Shown here: one piece after another, positions 44,607 through 53,697 of the stretch
How the letters are laid out: every line of letters begins with the position of its first letter
How positions within the stretch are numbered: the stretch's first letter is position 1
NCBI RefSeq assembly: GCF_015143595.1
Contig: NZ_WYEU01000005.1
Location: 62,001 to 126,000 of the forward strand
Length of the DNA stretch: 64,000 nucleotides
Reading direction: 5' to 3'
Origin: Sneathiella sp. P13V-1
GTDB taxonomy: Bacteria; Pseudomonadota; Alphaproteobacteria; Sneathiellales; Sneathiellaceae
Notes under the pieces: generated by a model
What the model saw: only the letters and a program-made list of their open reading frames with translations
What the model was told of the DNA's origin: nothing
Database searches by the model: none
Program-made: the position numbers and the translations under genes

Positions 44607-45503
44607 TTAGCTAATACCTAGAAGAGATTTTCTACGCGCCTCTACGCGCTCCGTTAGAAACTGCGTGACGGCTTTAATGCGGGCGAGATCGTGGATATCT
44701 TCGGGTGTATTAAGCCAGAACGTTCTTTTTACTTCGATATCCTCTTCAAGAAGCGGGACCAATTCTGGATATTCATCAGCGACAAAGCAATGCATGATCC
44801 CAAGGCCGGCGCCAGATAAGACAGCCTGAAACTGAAATACAATGCTGGAGCTTTTCAACGTGACATTTGGATTGTTGATCAGTTCTGTCAGGTAAAGCAT
44901 CTCAGGGGCAGGGACCAATTCCTCGATGTAAGAAACAAAATTGTGGTCCTTTAGATCGTCAATATTTTTGATCTTGGCGTGATTATCAAGATAATCCCGG
45001 CTGGCATAAAGCCGAAGCGTATAATCGGTAAGTTTCTTGGAAACCAATCGGCCTGATCGAGGGCGGGCAAGAGTGATCGAAAGATCCGCTTCACGTTTGG
45101 AGAGGCTGACAAATCGGTCATTGGCCACAAATTCGAGTTCAATACCGGGGTGGATAGTTCGGAATAACGGCATGTCTTTGGACAGGAACTGACTACCAAA
45201 GCCTTCCGGGACACCAAGACGGACAACACCGGTTAGGTTTCGGTTTTCCCCGCCCACATCATCCTGAATAGTCGCGGATGCACTTTCCATGGCCTCCGCT
45301 TGCGGGAGAAGTTTTTCTCCTGCCTGTGTTAAGACATATCCGCGGGCTGTGCTTTCAAACAGTTTTGCATCCAGTTCTTTTTCTAAAGTAGCGATCCGAC
45401 GACTTACTGTGGTGTGGTCTACCTTCAGGGCTTTTGAGACTTCTGTAAGGCGGCCTTTTCTGCTAAGTTCAAGAAAAAAACGGATATCATTCCAGTCAAA
45501 CAT
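44607..45503 (-). CDS. LysR family transcriptional regulator
   Basis: A 298 aa LysR-type protein: N-terminal winged helix-turn-helix (residues 1-60; FFLELSRKGRLTEVSKALKVDHTTVSRRIATLEK) and a periplasmic-binding-like effector domain. It is transcribed away from mmsA-mmsB with a 116-base shared intergenic region holding an inverted repeat, so it probably controls valine/methylmalonate semialdehyde catabolism. The effector is unknown. Confidence 0.9.
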   Translation of the reverse strand: MFDWNDIRFFLELSRKGRLTEVSKALKVDHTTVSRRIATLEKELDAKLFESTARGYVLTQAGEKLLPQAEAMESASATIQDDVGGENRNLTGVVRLGVPEGFGSQFLSKDMPLFRTIHPGIELEFVANDRFVSLSKREADLSITLARPRSGRLVSKKLTDYTLRLYASRDYLDNHAKIKNIDDLKDHNFVSYIEELVPAPEMLYLTELINNPNVTLKSSSIVFQFQAVLSGAGLGIMHCFVADEYPELVPLLEEDIEVKRTFWLNTPEDIHDLARIKAVTQFLTERVEARRKSLLGIS

Positions 45504-45528
45504 CAGTTGATCTCATTGTGTGTAAAAA

Positions 45529-45545
45529 TGCACAGACATTGTGCA
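45529..45545. promoter_or_regulatory. Inverted repeat, candidate LysR-type operator
   Basis: TGCAC-N7-GTGCA, a perfect 17-base inverted repeat, stands in the shared LysR/mmsA intergenic region, about 75 bases before the mmsA start codon and 26 before the LysR start. Position and symmetry fit a LysR recognition site controlling both genes. Confidence 0.55.
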
Positions 45546-45619
45546 ATCTTTCTTAGTTACTTTGCATTTATACCCATGTAAAGTGCCGCCAATCGAATTT
45601 TGTTCAGGGAGCGAAACCT

Positions 45620-47113
45620 ATGGCTACGCAAATCAATCACTTTATCGGCGGTAAATACGTCGAAGGCACATCTGGCCGCTTTGGTCCAGTTTACAACCCA
45701 AGCACTGGCGAGCAGACAGGTAATGTTTGTCTGGCGACAGAAGGTGAAGTTGGCGACGCAATTGCCAATGCGCAGGAAGCGTTCCCAGGCTGGGCGGCGA
45801 CTTCCCCAATTACCCGTGCCCGCGTTATGTTCAAATTTAAAGAACTGGTGGAGAGCAACATCGATGAGCTTGCCGCGCTTCTGTCCAGCGAACATGGTAA
45901 AGTTCACTCCGATGCGAAAGGCTCTATCATTCGTGGTCTGGAAGTTGTTGAATTTGCATGTGGTATTCCGCACCTCCTAAAAGGTGAGTTCTCCGATAAC
46001 GTATCTTCCGGTATCGACATGTACTCCATGCGCAAGCCACTTGGCGTTGTTGCTGGTATCACACCCTTTAACTTCCCAGCCATGGTTCCAATGTGGATGT
46101 TCGCAGTTGCCATCGCTTGCGGTAACACATTTATCCTGAAGCCTTCTGAAAAAGACCCTTCTCTTCCAATGAAACTGGGTGAGTTGATGCTTGAAGCTGG
46201 TGCACCTGCTGGTGTTCTGAACGTTGTAAACGGTGACAAAGTTGCTGTGGACACTCTTTTGCAGGATCAACGCGTTAAAGCGATCAGTTTCGTTGGCTCC
46301 ACACCAATCGCACAATATGTTTACGCAAATGCAGCAGCTGCTGGTAAACGTGTTCAGGCAATGGGCGGCGCGAAGAACCACATGCTGATTATGCCAGATG
46401 CGGATATGGATAAAGCTGCGGATGCGTTGATTGGCGCAGGTTACGGTTCCGCAGGTGAACGTTGCATGGCGATTTCTGTCGCTGTGGCTGTTGGCGATGC
46501 AGGTGATCAGCTTGTAGAACGCCTGGCACCACGTGTCCGTAACCTGAAAGTTGGTCCAAGTGCGGCTGACGGCGATATGGGCCCACTGGTAACAGCAGAG
46601 CACCTGGCCAAAGTTAAAGGTTATGTTGATCTGGGTATCAACGAAGGTGCTGATCTGGTTGTTGACGGTCGTGAACTGACCCTTCAGGGATACGAAAACG
46701 GGTATTACATGGGTGGTTGCCTGTTTGATAACGTGAAGACAGACATGCGCATCTACAAAGAAGAAATCTTTGGTCCAGTTCTGTCAGTGGTTCGCGCAGA
46801 TGATTTCAACCAGGCGATCGACATGGTGGACAAGCACGAATTTGGTAACGGTACCTCCATCTTCACTCAGAACGGTGACGTTGCACGTGCCTTCTCCAAC
46901 AATGTTGAAGTTGGTATGGTCGGCGTGAACGTTCCGATCCCTGTTCCTTTGGCATTCCACAGCTTCGGCGGTTGGAAAGCATCCGCTTTTGGTGACCACA
47001 ACCAACACGGTCCGGAAGGCGTTCGCTTCTACACGAAAGTGAAAACAGTAACTTCCCGTTGGCCGAACTCCATTAAAGCAGGTGCTGAGTTCGTAATGCC
47101 AACTCACAAATAA
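45620..47113 (+). CDS. mmsA: CoA-acylating methylmalonate-semialdehyde dehydrogenase
   Basis: Oxidises methylmalonate semialdehyde (and malonate semialdehyde) to propionyl-CoA (acetyl-CoA) with NAD+ and CoA, in valine and pyrimidine/inositol catabolism. 497 aa. The catalytic Cys is C282 in AGERCMAIS; ITPFNFPAMVPMWMF carries the conserved Asn; the MmsA-type VSRWPN-like end (TSRWP) is present. It is followed by mmsB and lies opposite the LysR regulator. Confidence 0.95.
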   Translation: MATQINHFIGGKYVEGTSGRFGPVYNPSTGEQTGNVCLATEGEVGDAIANAQEAFPGWAATSPITRARVMFKFKELVESNIDELAALLSSEHGKVHSDAKGSIIRGLEVVEFACGIPHLLKGEFSDNVSSGIDMYSMRKPLGVVAGITPFNFPAMVPMWMFAVAIACGNTFILKPSEKDPSLPMKLGELMLEAGAPAGVLNVVNGDKVAVDTLLQDQRVKAISFVGSTPIAQYVYANAAAAGKRVQAMGGAKNHMLIMPDADMDKAADALIGAGYGSAGERCMAISVAVAVGDAGDQLVERLAPRVRNLKVGPSAADGDMGPLVTAEHLAKVKGYVDLGINEGADLVVDGRELTLQGYENGYYMGGCLFDNVKTDMRIYKEEIFGPVLSVVRADDFNQAIDMVDKHEFGNGTSIFTQNGDVARAFSNNVEVGMVGVNVPIPVPLAFHSFGGWKASAFGDHNQHGPEGVRFYTKVKTVTSRWPNSIKAGAEFVMPTHK

Positions 47114-47124
47114 GATGTGACGAC

Positions 47125-47150
47125 AAGTGCCTCGCTCATGCGGGGCACTT
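47125..47150 (+). other. Intercistronic hairpin between mmsA and mmsB
   Basis: An 11-bp stem (AAGTGCCTCGC / GCGGGGCACTT, one T-G pair) with a TCAT loop lies in the 55-base gap. The T tract after it is poor (TTTGCTTTGG), so it may stabilise or partly terminate the mmsA message. The mmsB ribosome site GGAGG follows 10 bases after the stem. Confidence 0.6.
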
Positions 47151-47168
47151 TGCTTTGGAGGAAACAAA

Positions 47169-48056
47169 ATGGCCAAAATCGGTTTTATCGGCGTTGGAAA
47201 TATGGGCGGCCCAATGGCCCTCAATCTTTTGAAAGCCGGACATAACGTAAAAGTTTTCGATCTGTCTGAAGAGGCGGTAAAAATCTGTGTCGATGCTGGT
47301 GCGGAAGCTGCTGAAAGTGCAGTGGACGCTGCCAAAGGCGTTAATATCGTCGTGAGCATGTTGCCAAAGGGTGATCATGTGCGCGGTGTGTATCTTGGTG
47401 AAGGTGGCGCGATTGCGGCTGCATCTGAGGGTACATTGTTTATTGACTGTTCCACCATCGACGTTGCCACTGCACGTGAAGTTGCAGACGCGGCTCACGG
47501 TGCAGGCATGATGATGGTAGACGCCCCTGTAAGTGGCGGCGTTGGCGGCGCGGCTGCCGGTACGTTGACCTTTATGGTTGGTGGTCCTGCGGGTGCGTTT
47601 GAAGCGGCTAAACCAGTTCTGGAAGCCATGGGCAAGAACATTGTTCACACTGGTGCATCCGGCAATGGTCAGGCTGCGAAAATCTGTAATAACATGATCC
47701 TGGGCATCTCCATGGTTGCTGTTTCAGAAGCCTTTGTTTTGGGCGAAAAACTGGGGCTGGACCATCAGACTTTGTATGACATCGCGTCTACCGCCTCTGG
47801 TCAGTGCTGGTCTTTGACAAGCTATTGCCCGGTGCCAGGCCCTGTACCGACGTCTCCTGCGAACAATGACTACAAACCAGGTTTCTCTGCGCAGAACATG
47901 TTGAAAGATATGCATCTGTCCCAGTCTGCAGCTGATGGCTATGACGCCAGTACAGCACTTGGTAAAGCCGCAACGGAACTGTATGAGAAATACGTCTCAG
48001 GCGATGGTGAAACCGCTGACTTCTCCGGCATCATTAACATGATCCGCGAAAGCTAA
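47169..48056 (+). CDS. mmsB: 3-hydroxyisobutyrate dehydrogenase
   Basis: NAD-dependent oxidation of 3-hydroxyisobutyrate to methylmalonate semialdehyde, the step before MmsA in valine breakdown. 295 aa. The dinucleotide fold is KIGFIGVGNMGGPMALNL, the substrate loop DAPVSGGVGGAAAGTLTFMVGG, and the catalytic Lys lies in GNGQAAKICNNMILG. The ATG at 47169 has GGAGGAAAC in front. It directly follows mmsA. Confidence 0.94.
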   Translation: MAKIGFIGVGNMGGPMALNLLKAGHNVKVFDLSEEAVKICVDAGAEAAESAVDAAKGVNIVVSMLPKGDHVRGVYLGEGGAIAAASEGTLFIDCSTIDVATAREVADAAHGAGMMMVDAPVSGGVGGAAAGTLTFMVGGPAGAFEAAKPVLEAMGKNIVHTGASGNGQAAKICNNMILGISMVAVSEAFVLGEKLGLDHQTLYDIASTASGQCWSLTSYCPVPGPVPTSPANNDYKPGFSAQNMLKDMHLSQSAADGYDASTALGKAATELYEKYVSGDGETADFSGIINMIRES

Positions 48057-48101
48057 TCGAATACTCGGTTGAGGCTGCGTGAGTAGCCTCGCTTTCATAT
48101 A

Positions 48102-48130
48102 TTGACCTCCCGATTAATATATGGCGCTAT
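48102..48130 (+). promoter_or_regulatory. Possible sigma-70 promoter for the RidA-family gene
   Basis: TTGACC (48102-48107) is separated by 17 bases from CGCTAT (48125-48130). Transcription would begin near 48137, at the left arm of the hairpin that precedes the ridA-like gene. The -10 match is weak, so this is tentative. Confidence 0.35.
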
Positions 48131-48131
48131 G

Positions 48132-48160
48132 GCCTCCTCTGAAACGAGGAGGCTTTTTTT
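48132..48160 (+). terminator. Terminator-like hairpin that contains the RidA ribosome site
   Basis: A perfect 8-bp stem GCCTCCTC / GAGGAGGC with loop TGAAAC is followed by T7 and at once by the ATG at 48161. It has all marks of an intrinsic terminator for mmsB. Yet the AGGAGG in its right arm (48147-48152) stands 8 bases before that ATG, the ideal Shine-Dalgarno position, so the same hairpin would also hide the RidA ribosome site. Confidence 0.75.
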
Positions 48161-48535
48161 ATGGTAAAGCACATTTCATCCGGTTCCACTTTTGAAGAAC
48201 AAATCGGATATTCCCGCGCGGTTGTTGATGATCATTACGTATTTGTCGCGGGGACCACTGGTATGAACTATGAAAAGATGGTCATGCCAGCCACAATCGA
48301 AGAACAAGTTGAGCAGTGCCTGAAGAATATTGAAGACGCTTTGGTTGAAGCGGGGTCATCTTTGGACAAAGTTGTACGGGTTCATTATTACCTGCCGAAT
48401 GGCGGTGATTTCGAAAAATGCTGGCCGTATTTGCGCAAAGCATTTTCAGTGGCAAAACCAGCGGCAACCATGCTTCAGGTGCCATTGATGACACCCGATA
48501 TGAAGATTGAAATTGAAGTGACCGCAAGACGTTAA
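48161..48535 (+). CDS. RidA family protein (Arg-less subfamily)
   Basis: A 124 aa YjgF/YER057c/UK114 fold protein. In true RidA an Arg after PxxR (ARSCVEV) is needed for enamine/imine deamination; here the same place reads KPAATMLQV, so the Arg is replaced. MKIEIEVTA at the C-terminus is typical. It is likely a member of an Arg-less Rid group with another hydrolytic or binding role. The ATG follows a hairpin with no free space. It overlaps the convergent HAD gene by 4 bases. Confidence 0.85.
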   Translation: MVKHISSGSTFEEQIGYSRAVVDDHYVFVAGTTGMNYEKMVMPATIEEQVEQCLKNIEDALVEAGSSLDKVVRVHYYLPNGGDFEKCWPYLRKAFSVAKPAATMLQVPLMTPDMKIEIEVTARR

Positions 48536-49233
48536 GCGCTTGTGATCTGCTCGATCAGATCAGGTAATTGGGTGATGTTGGAAAGCTGATGAAACCTCTC
48601 ATGACCATCAGGTGGTGCAGCTTCCTCCATTGCCCAAGTAATCTGAGAAGGGATAAAAACGCCAAAGGCCCCGGCTTCAATGGCAGGCACCACATCTGAT
48701 TTCATGGAATTCCCCACCATCGTACTGCGCGCTGGGCCATCACCATATTGATCGAATATCCGGTGATAGGTGTCGGCCTCTTTTTCTGAAACAATTTCAA
48801 CAGCATCAAAGAAATCGCCAAGACCCGATTGGGCTAGTTTTCGTTCCTGGTCGAACAAGTCCCCTTTAGTAATCAACACGATACGGTAATTCCCATGTAG
48901 TGTTTGAAGGGTTTCGCGAACACCAGATAATGGAACCGCTGGGTGGTCGAACATTTCCCGGCCGGCATGCAAAATTTCCTGAATGATGGTCGCTGGAATT
49001 TTACCGCCGGTTACCTCGATAGCTGTTTCGATCATGGATAGAGTGAACCCCTTGATTCCATATCCATAGTAACGAAGATTTCTTTTTTCAGTTTCCAGAA
49101 GATCTTTTGCAATGTCTTCACGGTCCACATGCTCGGTGAGCAGGTCCCTAAAGCGCTCCTCGGTCAGGCGGAAAAACTCTTCATTTTCCCAAAGCGTATC
49201 ATCTGCATCGAAGGCAATCGTAGAGATGGGCAT
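48532..49233 (-). CDS. HAD family hydrolase (subfamily IA)
   Basis: A 233 aa HAD hydrolase. Motif I is AFDADDTLW, motif II LITKGD, motif III the Lys of SEKEADTYHRIF, motif IV is VGNSMKSDVVPAIEAG. The cap between motifs I and II is helical. The DxDDTLW start is common in haloacid dehalogenase-like phosphatases of alphaproteobacteria. Substrate unknown; monocistronic. Confidence 0.87.
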   Translation of the reverse strand: MPISTIAFDADDTLWENEEFFRLTEERFRDLLTEHVDREDIAKDLLETEKRNLRYYGYGIKGFTLSMIETAIEVTGGKIPATIIQEILHAGREMFDHPAVPLSGVRETLQTLHGNYRIVLITKGDLFDQERKLAQSGLGDFFDAVEIVSEKEADTYHRIFDQYGDGPARSTMVGNSMKSDVVPAIEAGAFGVFIPSQITWAMEEAAPPDGHERFHQLSNITQLPDLIEQITSA

Positions 49234-49333
49234 GAAGGGCTCCTAAAAAGCTTAAGGTAAAATTCCTCAAGAATATTTGTCAAACGATGAAATTTTGTTT
49301 GCGTTTAAACAAAATGAGCATAAAGAGGAAAGT

Positions 49334-50215
49334 ATGAAATTGAATCTTTCCGAGAATATGCAGGGCGCGTTTTTCATGGCGATCTGCATGGCAGCCTTTG
49401 GTATTAATGACGCGTTGATGAAACAGTCCAGTGAAGATTTTCACCTGTTTCAAGCCATCTTCCTGCGTTCAATTATCACGTCTGTTTTTCTGGGGCTTTA
49501 CGCGTGGAAGCAAAAAGCCTTTCATATTGGAATTGGCAAGACAGATCGGAAGCTGATTTTCCTCAGGACCATTGGAGAGATTTGTGGTGCGTTCATGTTT
49601 TTGAACGCCATTTTCAACATGCCAATTGCCAATGCGACCGCCATCCTGCAGTCCATGCCGTTGGCGGTAACGCTTGGGGCCGCTGTTTTCCTAAATGAGC
49701 CGGTGGGGTGGCGGCGATACATGGCGGTTATCATTGGTTTCGCCGGTGTGATGATTATTGTGCGCCCCGGGACTGATGGATTTAACGAGTATTCTTTGTA
49801 TGCGCTCGGTTCGATCGTGCTGCTGGTTTTAAGGGATTTGACGACCCGTAAAATCAGCCGTTCTGTCCCGTCTTCTATGGTGTCCTTCATGACCTCGGTT
49901 GGAATAACAATAGCCTCTGCGGCAACGTTACCGCTGATTGATTGGACCCCGGTCACGTGGGAGAATGGCTCGACACTGGTTTACGCATCAATGTTCCTGA
50001 TGGTGGGATATGTGCTCAGCGTTTCTGCCATGCGGATTGGGGATATCGGATTTGTCTCCCCGTTCCGTTATACAATCCTGATCTGGTCAATTCTGCTGGG
50101 TATTGTGATGTTTGGGGATATTCCTGACACCTTCACCATCATTGGCAGCACTATTATCGTGGCGACAGGTATTTATACCTTCTATCGGGAACAGAAAGTG
50201 CAACGAGGCGCTTGA
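49334..50215 (+). CDS. EamA/DMT superfamily transporter
   Basis: A 293 aa inner-membrane protein with ten hydrophobic helices in two EamA repeats (about residues 5-135 and 145-285). Family features include LRTIGEICGAFMFLNAIFNMPIANATAI and the MRIGDIGFVSPFRY stretch. The start is the ATG at 49334, with AGAGGAAAG before it; a longer frame from 49277 has no ribosome site. Such carriers export metabolites or drugs; the substrate is not visible. Confidence 0.86.
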   Translation: MKLNLSENMQGAFFMAICMAAFGINDALMKQSSEDFHLFQAIFLRSIITSVFLGLYAWKQKAFHIGIGKTDRKLIFLRTIGEICGAFMFLNAIFNMPIANATAILQSMPLAVTLGAAVFLNEPVGWRRYMAVIIGFAGVMIIVRPGTDGFNEYSLYALGSIVLLVLRDLTTRKISRSVPSSMVSFMTSVGITIASAATLPLIDWTPVTWENGSTLVYASMFLMVGYVLSVSAMRIGDIGFVSPFRYTILIWSILLGIVMFGDIPDTFTIIGSTIIVATGIYTFYREQKVQRGA

Positions 50216-50237
50216 GGCGCCTCGTAAACTTGAGCTG

Positions 50238-50936
50238 TTATTGGCGGGAGAGGAAATACTCCTTAAGCTCCGCCGCATATTCAATGTGATGGTGCGTGTC
50301 ACTCATGCGGGCAATGGCGGCATCAGCCACTTCATCCGGCACAATGTGACCGCGACGCTCCTCCAGCAGATCTTCTGAGAATTCATGACCATGCTCAGGG
50401 TGTGGTTGCAAAGACATCATATTGTCAGAATATTCCAGTCCGGCATTCGCGCAAAAATCAGATGTATGCGTGACTTTCGCACCTTCAGGCGGAATGATGA
50501 CCTGATCCTGATGGAAGGCGAGCAAGGTGACGTCCCGGTCGTTCTTCACATCTTTATAGGTTTGATGGCCGACACCCCAACCACCATGATATTTTTCAAC
50601 CTTACCGCCAAGTGCTTGCGCAATGGCTTGATGCCCAAAGCAAATACCAATGGTTGGCTTACCTGAGGCGTGAAGATCGCGAATAAACTGTTCAAGTCTT
50701 GGAATCCATTCGATGTCTTCATAAACACCATGTTTGGATCCTGTAATGATCCAGCCATCTGCCTGTTCTACATTGTCAGGTAATGTGCCATCGGCCACGA
50801 CAAAAGTTTCATATTCAAAATCTTCTGATCCAAGCAGATCCATGAACATATCAGCGTAGGTGCCATGTTTTTCGCCAAGTTCACCTGTGATATGTCCAGT
50901 TAGCAAAATACCAATTTTCATCTTTTTATCACTCAT
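50238..50936 (-). CDS. Class I glutamine amidotransferase domain protein (GMP synthase-like)
   Basis: A 232 aa protein with a GATase1 fold. The nucleophile motif is IGICFGHQAIAQALGG and the His/Glu pair lies in SLQPHPEHGHEF. Stand-alone GuaA-like GATases include gamma-glutamyl peptidases and enzymes of unknown substrate. It is 16 bases downstream of the formate dehydrogenase alpha gene on the same strand and could be on its transcript. Confidence 0.84.
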   Translation of the reverse strand: MSDKKMKIGILLTGHITGELGEKHGTYADMFMDLLGSEDFEYETFVVADGTLPDNVEQADGWIITGSKHGVYEDIEWIPRLEQFIRDLHASGKPTIGICFGHQAIAQALGGKVEKYHGGWGVGHQTYKDVKNDRDVTLLAFHQDQVIIPPEGAKVTHTSDFCANAGLEYSDNMMSLQPHPEHGHEFSEDLLEERRGHIVPDEVADAAIARMSDTHHHIEYAAELKEYFLSRQ

Positions 50937-50952
50937 CCACTTATCCTGAATT

Positions 50953-53697
50953 CTATATGGGTTCAGGAACTCTCACTTTCACTGCACAATATTTTACTTC
51001 AGCGATTTTGCCAAATGGATCAAGTGCATCATTGGTCAAAAGATTGGCCGCTGCTTCAGCAAAGCAGAAGGGAATAAAGACCATGCCTTTTTGAACGGCA
51101 TTGTCACTTCGGGCTTTAATCTTAATTTCGCCGCGGCGAGAAGAGACTCTGACGTAATCGCCGTTCTCTATTCCCATTTCTTCCAGCATTGCAGGGGCCA
51201 TTTGAACCGTGGGTTCTGGCTCCACCGCATCCAACACATCTGCGCGGCGTGTCATCGACCCTGTATGCCAGTGTTCCAACAATCGCCCCGTGGTCAGGAT
51301 GATCGGAAACTCTTTATCGGGAACTTCATCAGGCGAGATAAGTTCCGCCGGGACAAATAATCCTTTGCCGCTCTCCGTTGGAAAACCTTCGGTGAATATG
51401 ATGGGTTGACCGGGATCATCTGGGGACGGGCATGGGTAAGTAACAGCATCATCGCGTTCAAGCCGATCCCAACTGATCCCTTTGATGCTGTTCATCACCT
51501 CAGTCATTTCGGCGAACACATCTTTGGCATGAGAATAAGTCCAACCTAATCCCATGCGATTGGCAATTTCCTGGATAATCATCAAGTCCTGCTTAGCTTC
51601 GCCTGGCGGCGAAACAGCTGTGCGTCCCATCTGAACTTGCCTGTTGGTATTGGTAACGGTGCCGTCTTTTTCCGGCCACGCCGATGCTGGTAAGATTACA
51701 TCCGCATAGGCTGCGGTTTCGGTCAGGAAAATGTCCTGCACGACCAGATGATCAAGTTTGGCAAGCGCTGCCCGCGCATGGGATACATTAGGATCAGACA
51801 TAGCCGGGTTTTCACCCATGATATACATGCCCGTTATGTTCCCCTCATGAATGGCGTGAGTGATCTCCACCACAGTCAGGCCAGCATTTGGATCAAGTTC
51901 CGCGCCCCAGAAATCTTCAAAATGCGCGCGGACGGTTGGGTCGGTGACAGGTTGATAATCTGGCAGGAACATTGGGATCAGGGCAACGTCAGATGCCCCT
52001 TGGACGTTATTTTGTCCGCGCAAGGGATGCAACCCTGTACCAGGTCGCCCCACATTCCCTGTAAGAAGGGCAAGAGATATCAGGCAGCGCGAATTATCTG
52101 TGCCATGAACATGCTGGCTGATCCCCATTCCCCAGAAGATCATTCCGGCTTTGGCATTAGCAAATAACCGGGCGGCGTCTTTCACTTCATCTGAAGGAAC
52201 ACCCGTGACCTTTTCCATCTCCTCCGGGGAGAAGCCAGACAAATGCAGTTTCAGCTCTTCAAAGTTCGTTGTGTTTTCCGCAACATATTGCTGATCAACA
52301 AGCTCTTCCTCCACGATCACATGCATCATAGAATTGAGAAGTGCCACATCTGATCCCGGCTTTTCTTGAAGGTGATGGGTGGCATGGCGTGACAAATCTT
52401 GCAGCCTCGGGTCGATGACGATCAGTTTCGTGCCAGATTTCGCTGCATTTTTAAAGAATGTAGCGGCAACCGGATGGTTTACGGCTGGGTTGGCGCCAAT
52501 GATGATAATGACATCCGCGTTTTTGGCTTCGTTAAAAGGTGCAGACACGGCACCGGAGCCCACAGTTTCCAATAGTGCCGCAACAGAAGAAGCATGGCAA
52601 AGGCGCGTGCAGTGATCCACATTATTGGTGCCGAAGCCCGTGCGCACCAGCTTCTGGAAAAGATAGGCTTCCTCGTTCGACCCTTTGGCTGATCCAAACC
52701 CGGCCAACGCAGAACTTCCCTTTTCTGCTTTTATACGATTGAAACTTGAAGCCGCTTTTTCCAGTGCTTCTTCCCAGGTGGCTTCACGAAAATGGGTAAG
52801 CGGGTTTTTAGGATCCAGAGTCTCGACATCAGTTTTTGAAACGCCATCTTTGCGGATGAGAGGGACCGTGAGCCGATCCGGGTTGTGGATATAATCAAAC
52901 CCGAACCTCCCTTTCACGCAAAGGCGTTCTTCATTGGCAGGGCCATCGCGCCCGTCAACAGATACAATTTTTTCTCCACTGACATTATAGGTCAGCTGGC
53001 AGCCAACTCCGCAAAATGGACAGACGCTTTTTACCTGACGGTCAAATGCGGGTGCCTCGATCATTGTTTTTTCAAGGAGCGCCCCCGTGGGACACGCCTG
53101 AACACATTCACCACATGCAACGCAAGTGCTTGTCTCCATGGGATCGTTTAGATCAAAGGTAATCTCTGAATGTGCCCCCCGACCTGACATGCCAATCACA
53201 TCGTTCACCTGAACTTCGCGGCACGCGCGTACACACAGATCACACTGGATGCAGGCGTTCAGGTCTACGGTCATCGCAGGATGACTATCATCCTTTTCCA
53301 ACTTGCAATTGGTCTTGGGAAACCGGCTTTCTGAGACCCCCAGGTTATTGGCTGTACTGGTGAAATGGCTGTTTTTAAAACGTGGTTCTTTTTCGTTAGA
53401 CTGATCGGCAACCAGAAGTTCAACGACCATGCGCCGAGCTTTTGAGGCTTTCTCGGATTGTGTATGAACAACCATTCCTTCGGTGGGTTTGCGCATACAG
53501 CTAGGGGCAAGAACACGTTCTCCTTCAATTTCCACCATACAGGCGCGGCAGTTGCCGTCAGCGCGATATCCTTTGCGATCGGTGTAACACAAGTGCGGGA
53601 TATCTGTTCCAGCCTCCTTGGCGATTTCCCAAAGCGACTTATCGGTCGAAGTTTTTATTTGCTCGCCGTCTAAGGTAAAGGTGATTTCCTCGGTCAT
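50953..53697 (-). CDS. fdsA: NAD-dependent formate dehydrogenase alpha subunit
   Basis: A 914 aa molybdenum enzyme that oxidises formate to CO2. An N-terminal [2Fe-2S] ferredoxin domain (C37, C50, C53, C67) is followed by two [4Fe-4S] motifs (ACIQCDLCVRAC and TCVACGECVQAC, about 149-202), the Mo-bis-MGD domain with another cluster (CPFCGVGC from about 226, C260), and the Mo ligand C367 in RLCHASSV, a Cys and not selenocysteine. The ATG at 53697 overlaps the fdsB stop as ATGA. FdhD and MobA at 42.6-44.1 kb serve it. Confidence 0.94.
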   Translation of the reverse strand: MTEEITFTLDGEQIKTSTDKSLWEIAKEAGTDIPHLCYTDRKGYRADGNCRACMVEIEGERVLAPSCMRKPTEGMVVHTQSEKASKARRMVVELLVADQSNEKEPRFKNSHFTSTANNLGVSESRFPKTNCKLEKDDSHPAMTVDLNACIQCDLCVRACREVQVNDVIGMSGRGAHSEITFDLNDPMETSTCVACGECVQACPTGALLEKTMIEAPAFDRQVKSVCPFCGVGCQLTYNVSGEKIVSVDGRDGPANEERLCVKGRFGFDYIHNPDRLTVPLIRKDGVSKTDVETLDPKNPLTHFREATWEEALEKAASSFNRIKAEKGSSALAGFGSAKGSNEEAYLFQKLVRTGFGTNNVDHCTRLCHASSVAALLETVGSGAVSAPFNEAKNADVIIIIGANPAVNHPVAATFFKNAAKSGTKLIVIDPRLQDLSRHATHHLQEKPGSDVALLNSMMHVIVEEELVDQQYVAENTTNFEELKLHLSGFSPEEMEKVTGVPSDEVKDAARLFANAKAGMIFWGMGISQHVHGTDNSRCLISLALLTGNVGRPGTGLHPLRGQNNVQGASDVALIPMFLPDYQPVTDPTVRAHFEDFWGAELDPNAGLTVVEITHAIHEGNITGMYIMGENPAMSDPNVSHARAALAKLDHLVVQDIFLTETAAYADVILPASAWPEKDGTVTNTNRQVQMGRTAVSPPGEAKQDLMIIQEIANRMGLGWTYSHAKDVFAEMTEVMNSIKGISWDRLERDDAVTYPCPSPDDPGQPIIFTEGFPTESGKGLFVPAELISPDEVPDKEFPIILTTGRLLEHWHTGSMTRRADVLDAVEPEPTVQMAPAMLEEMGIENGDYVRVSSRRGEIKIKARSDNAVQKGMVFIPFCFAEAAANLLTNDALDPFGKIAEVKYCAVKVRVPEPI

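Noticed and set aside
45977-46603. 208-aa ORF antisense to mmsA
   Set aside because: Shadow frame with biased Cys/His/Thr content and no recognised motif; mmsA is unambiguous.
50953-53697. Selenocysteine in the formate dehydrogenase
   Set aside because: The molybdenum ligand position is a Cys codon (C367 in RLCHASS); there is no in-frame TGA.
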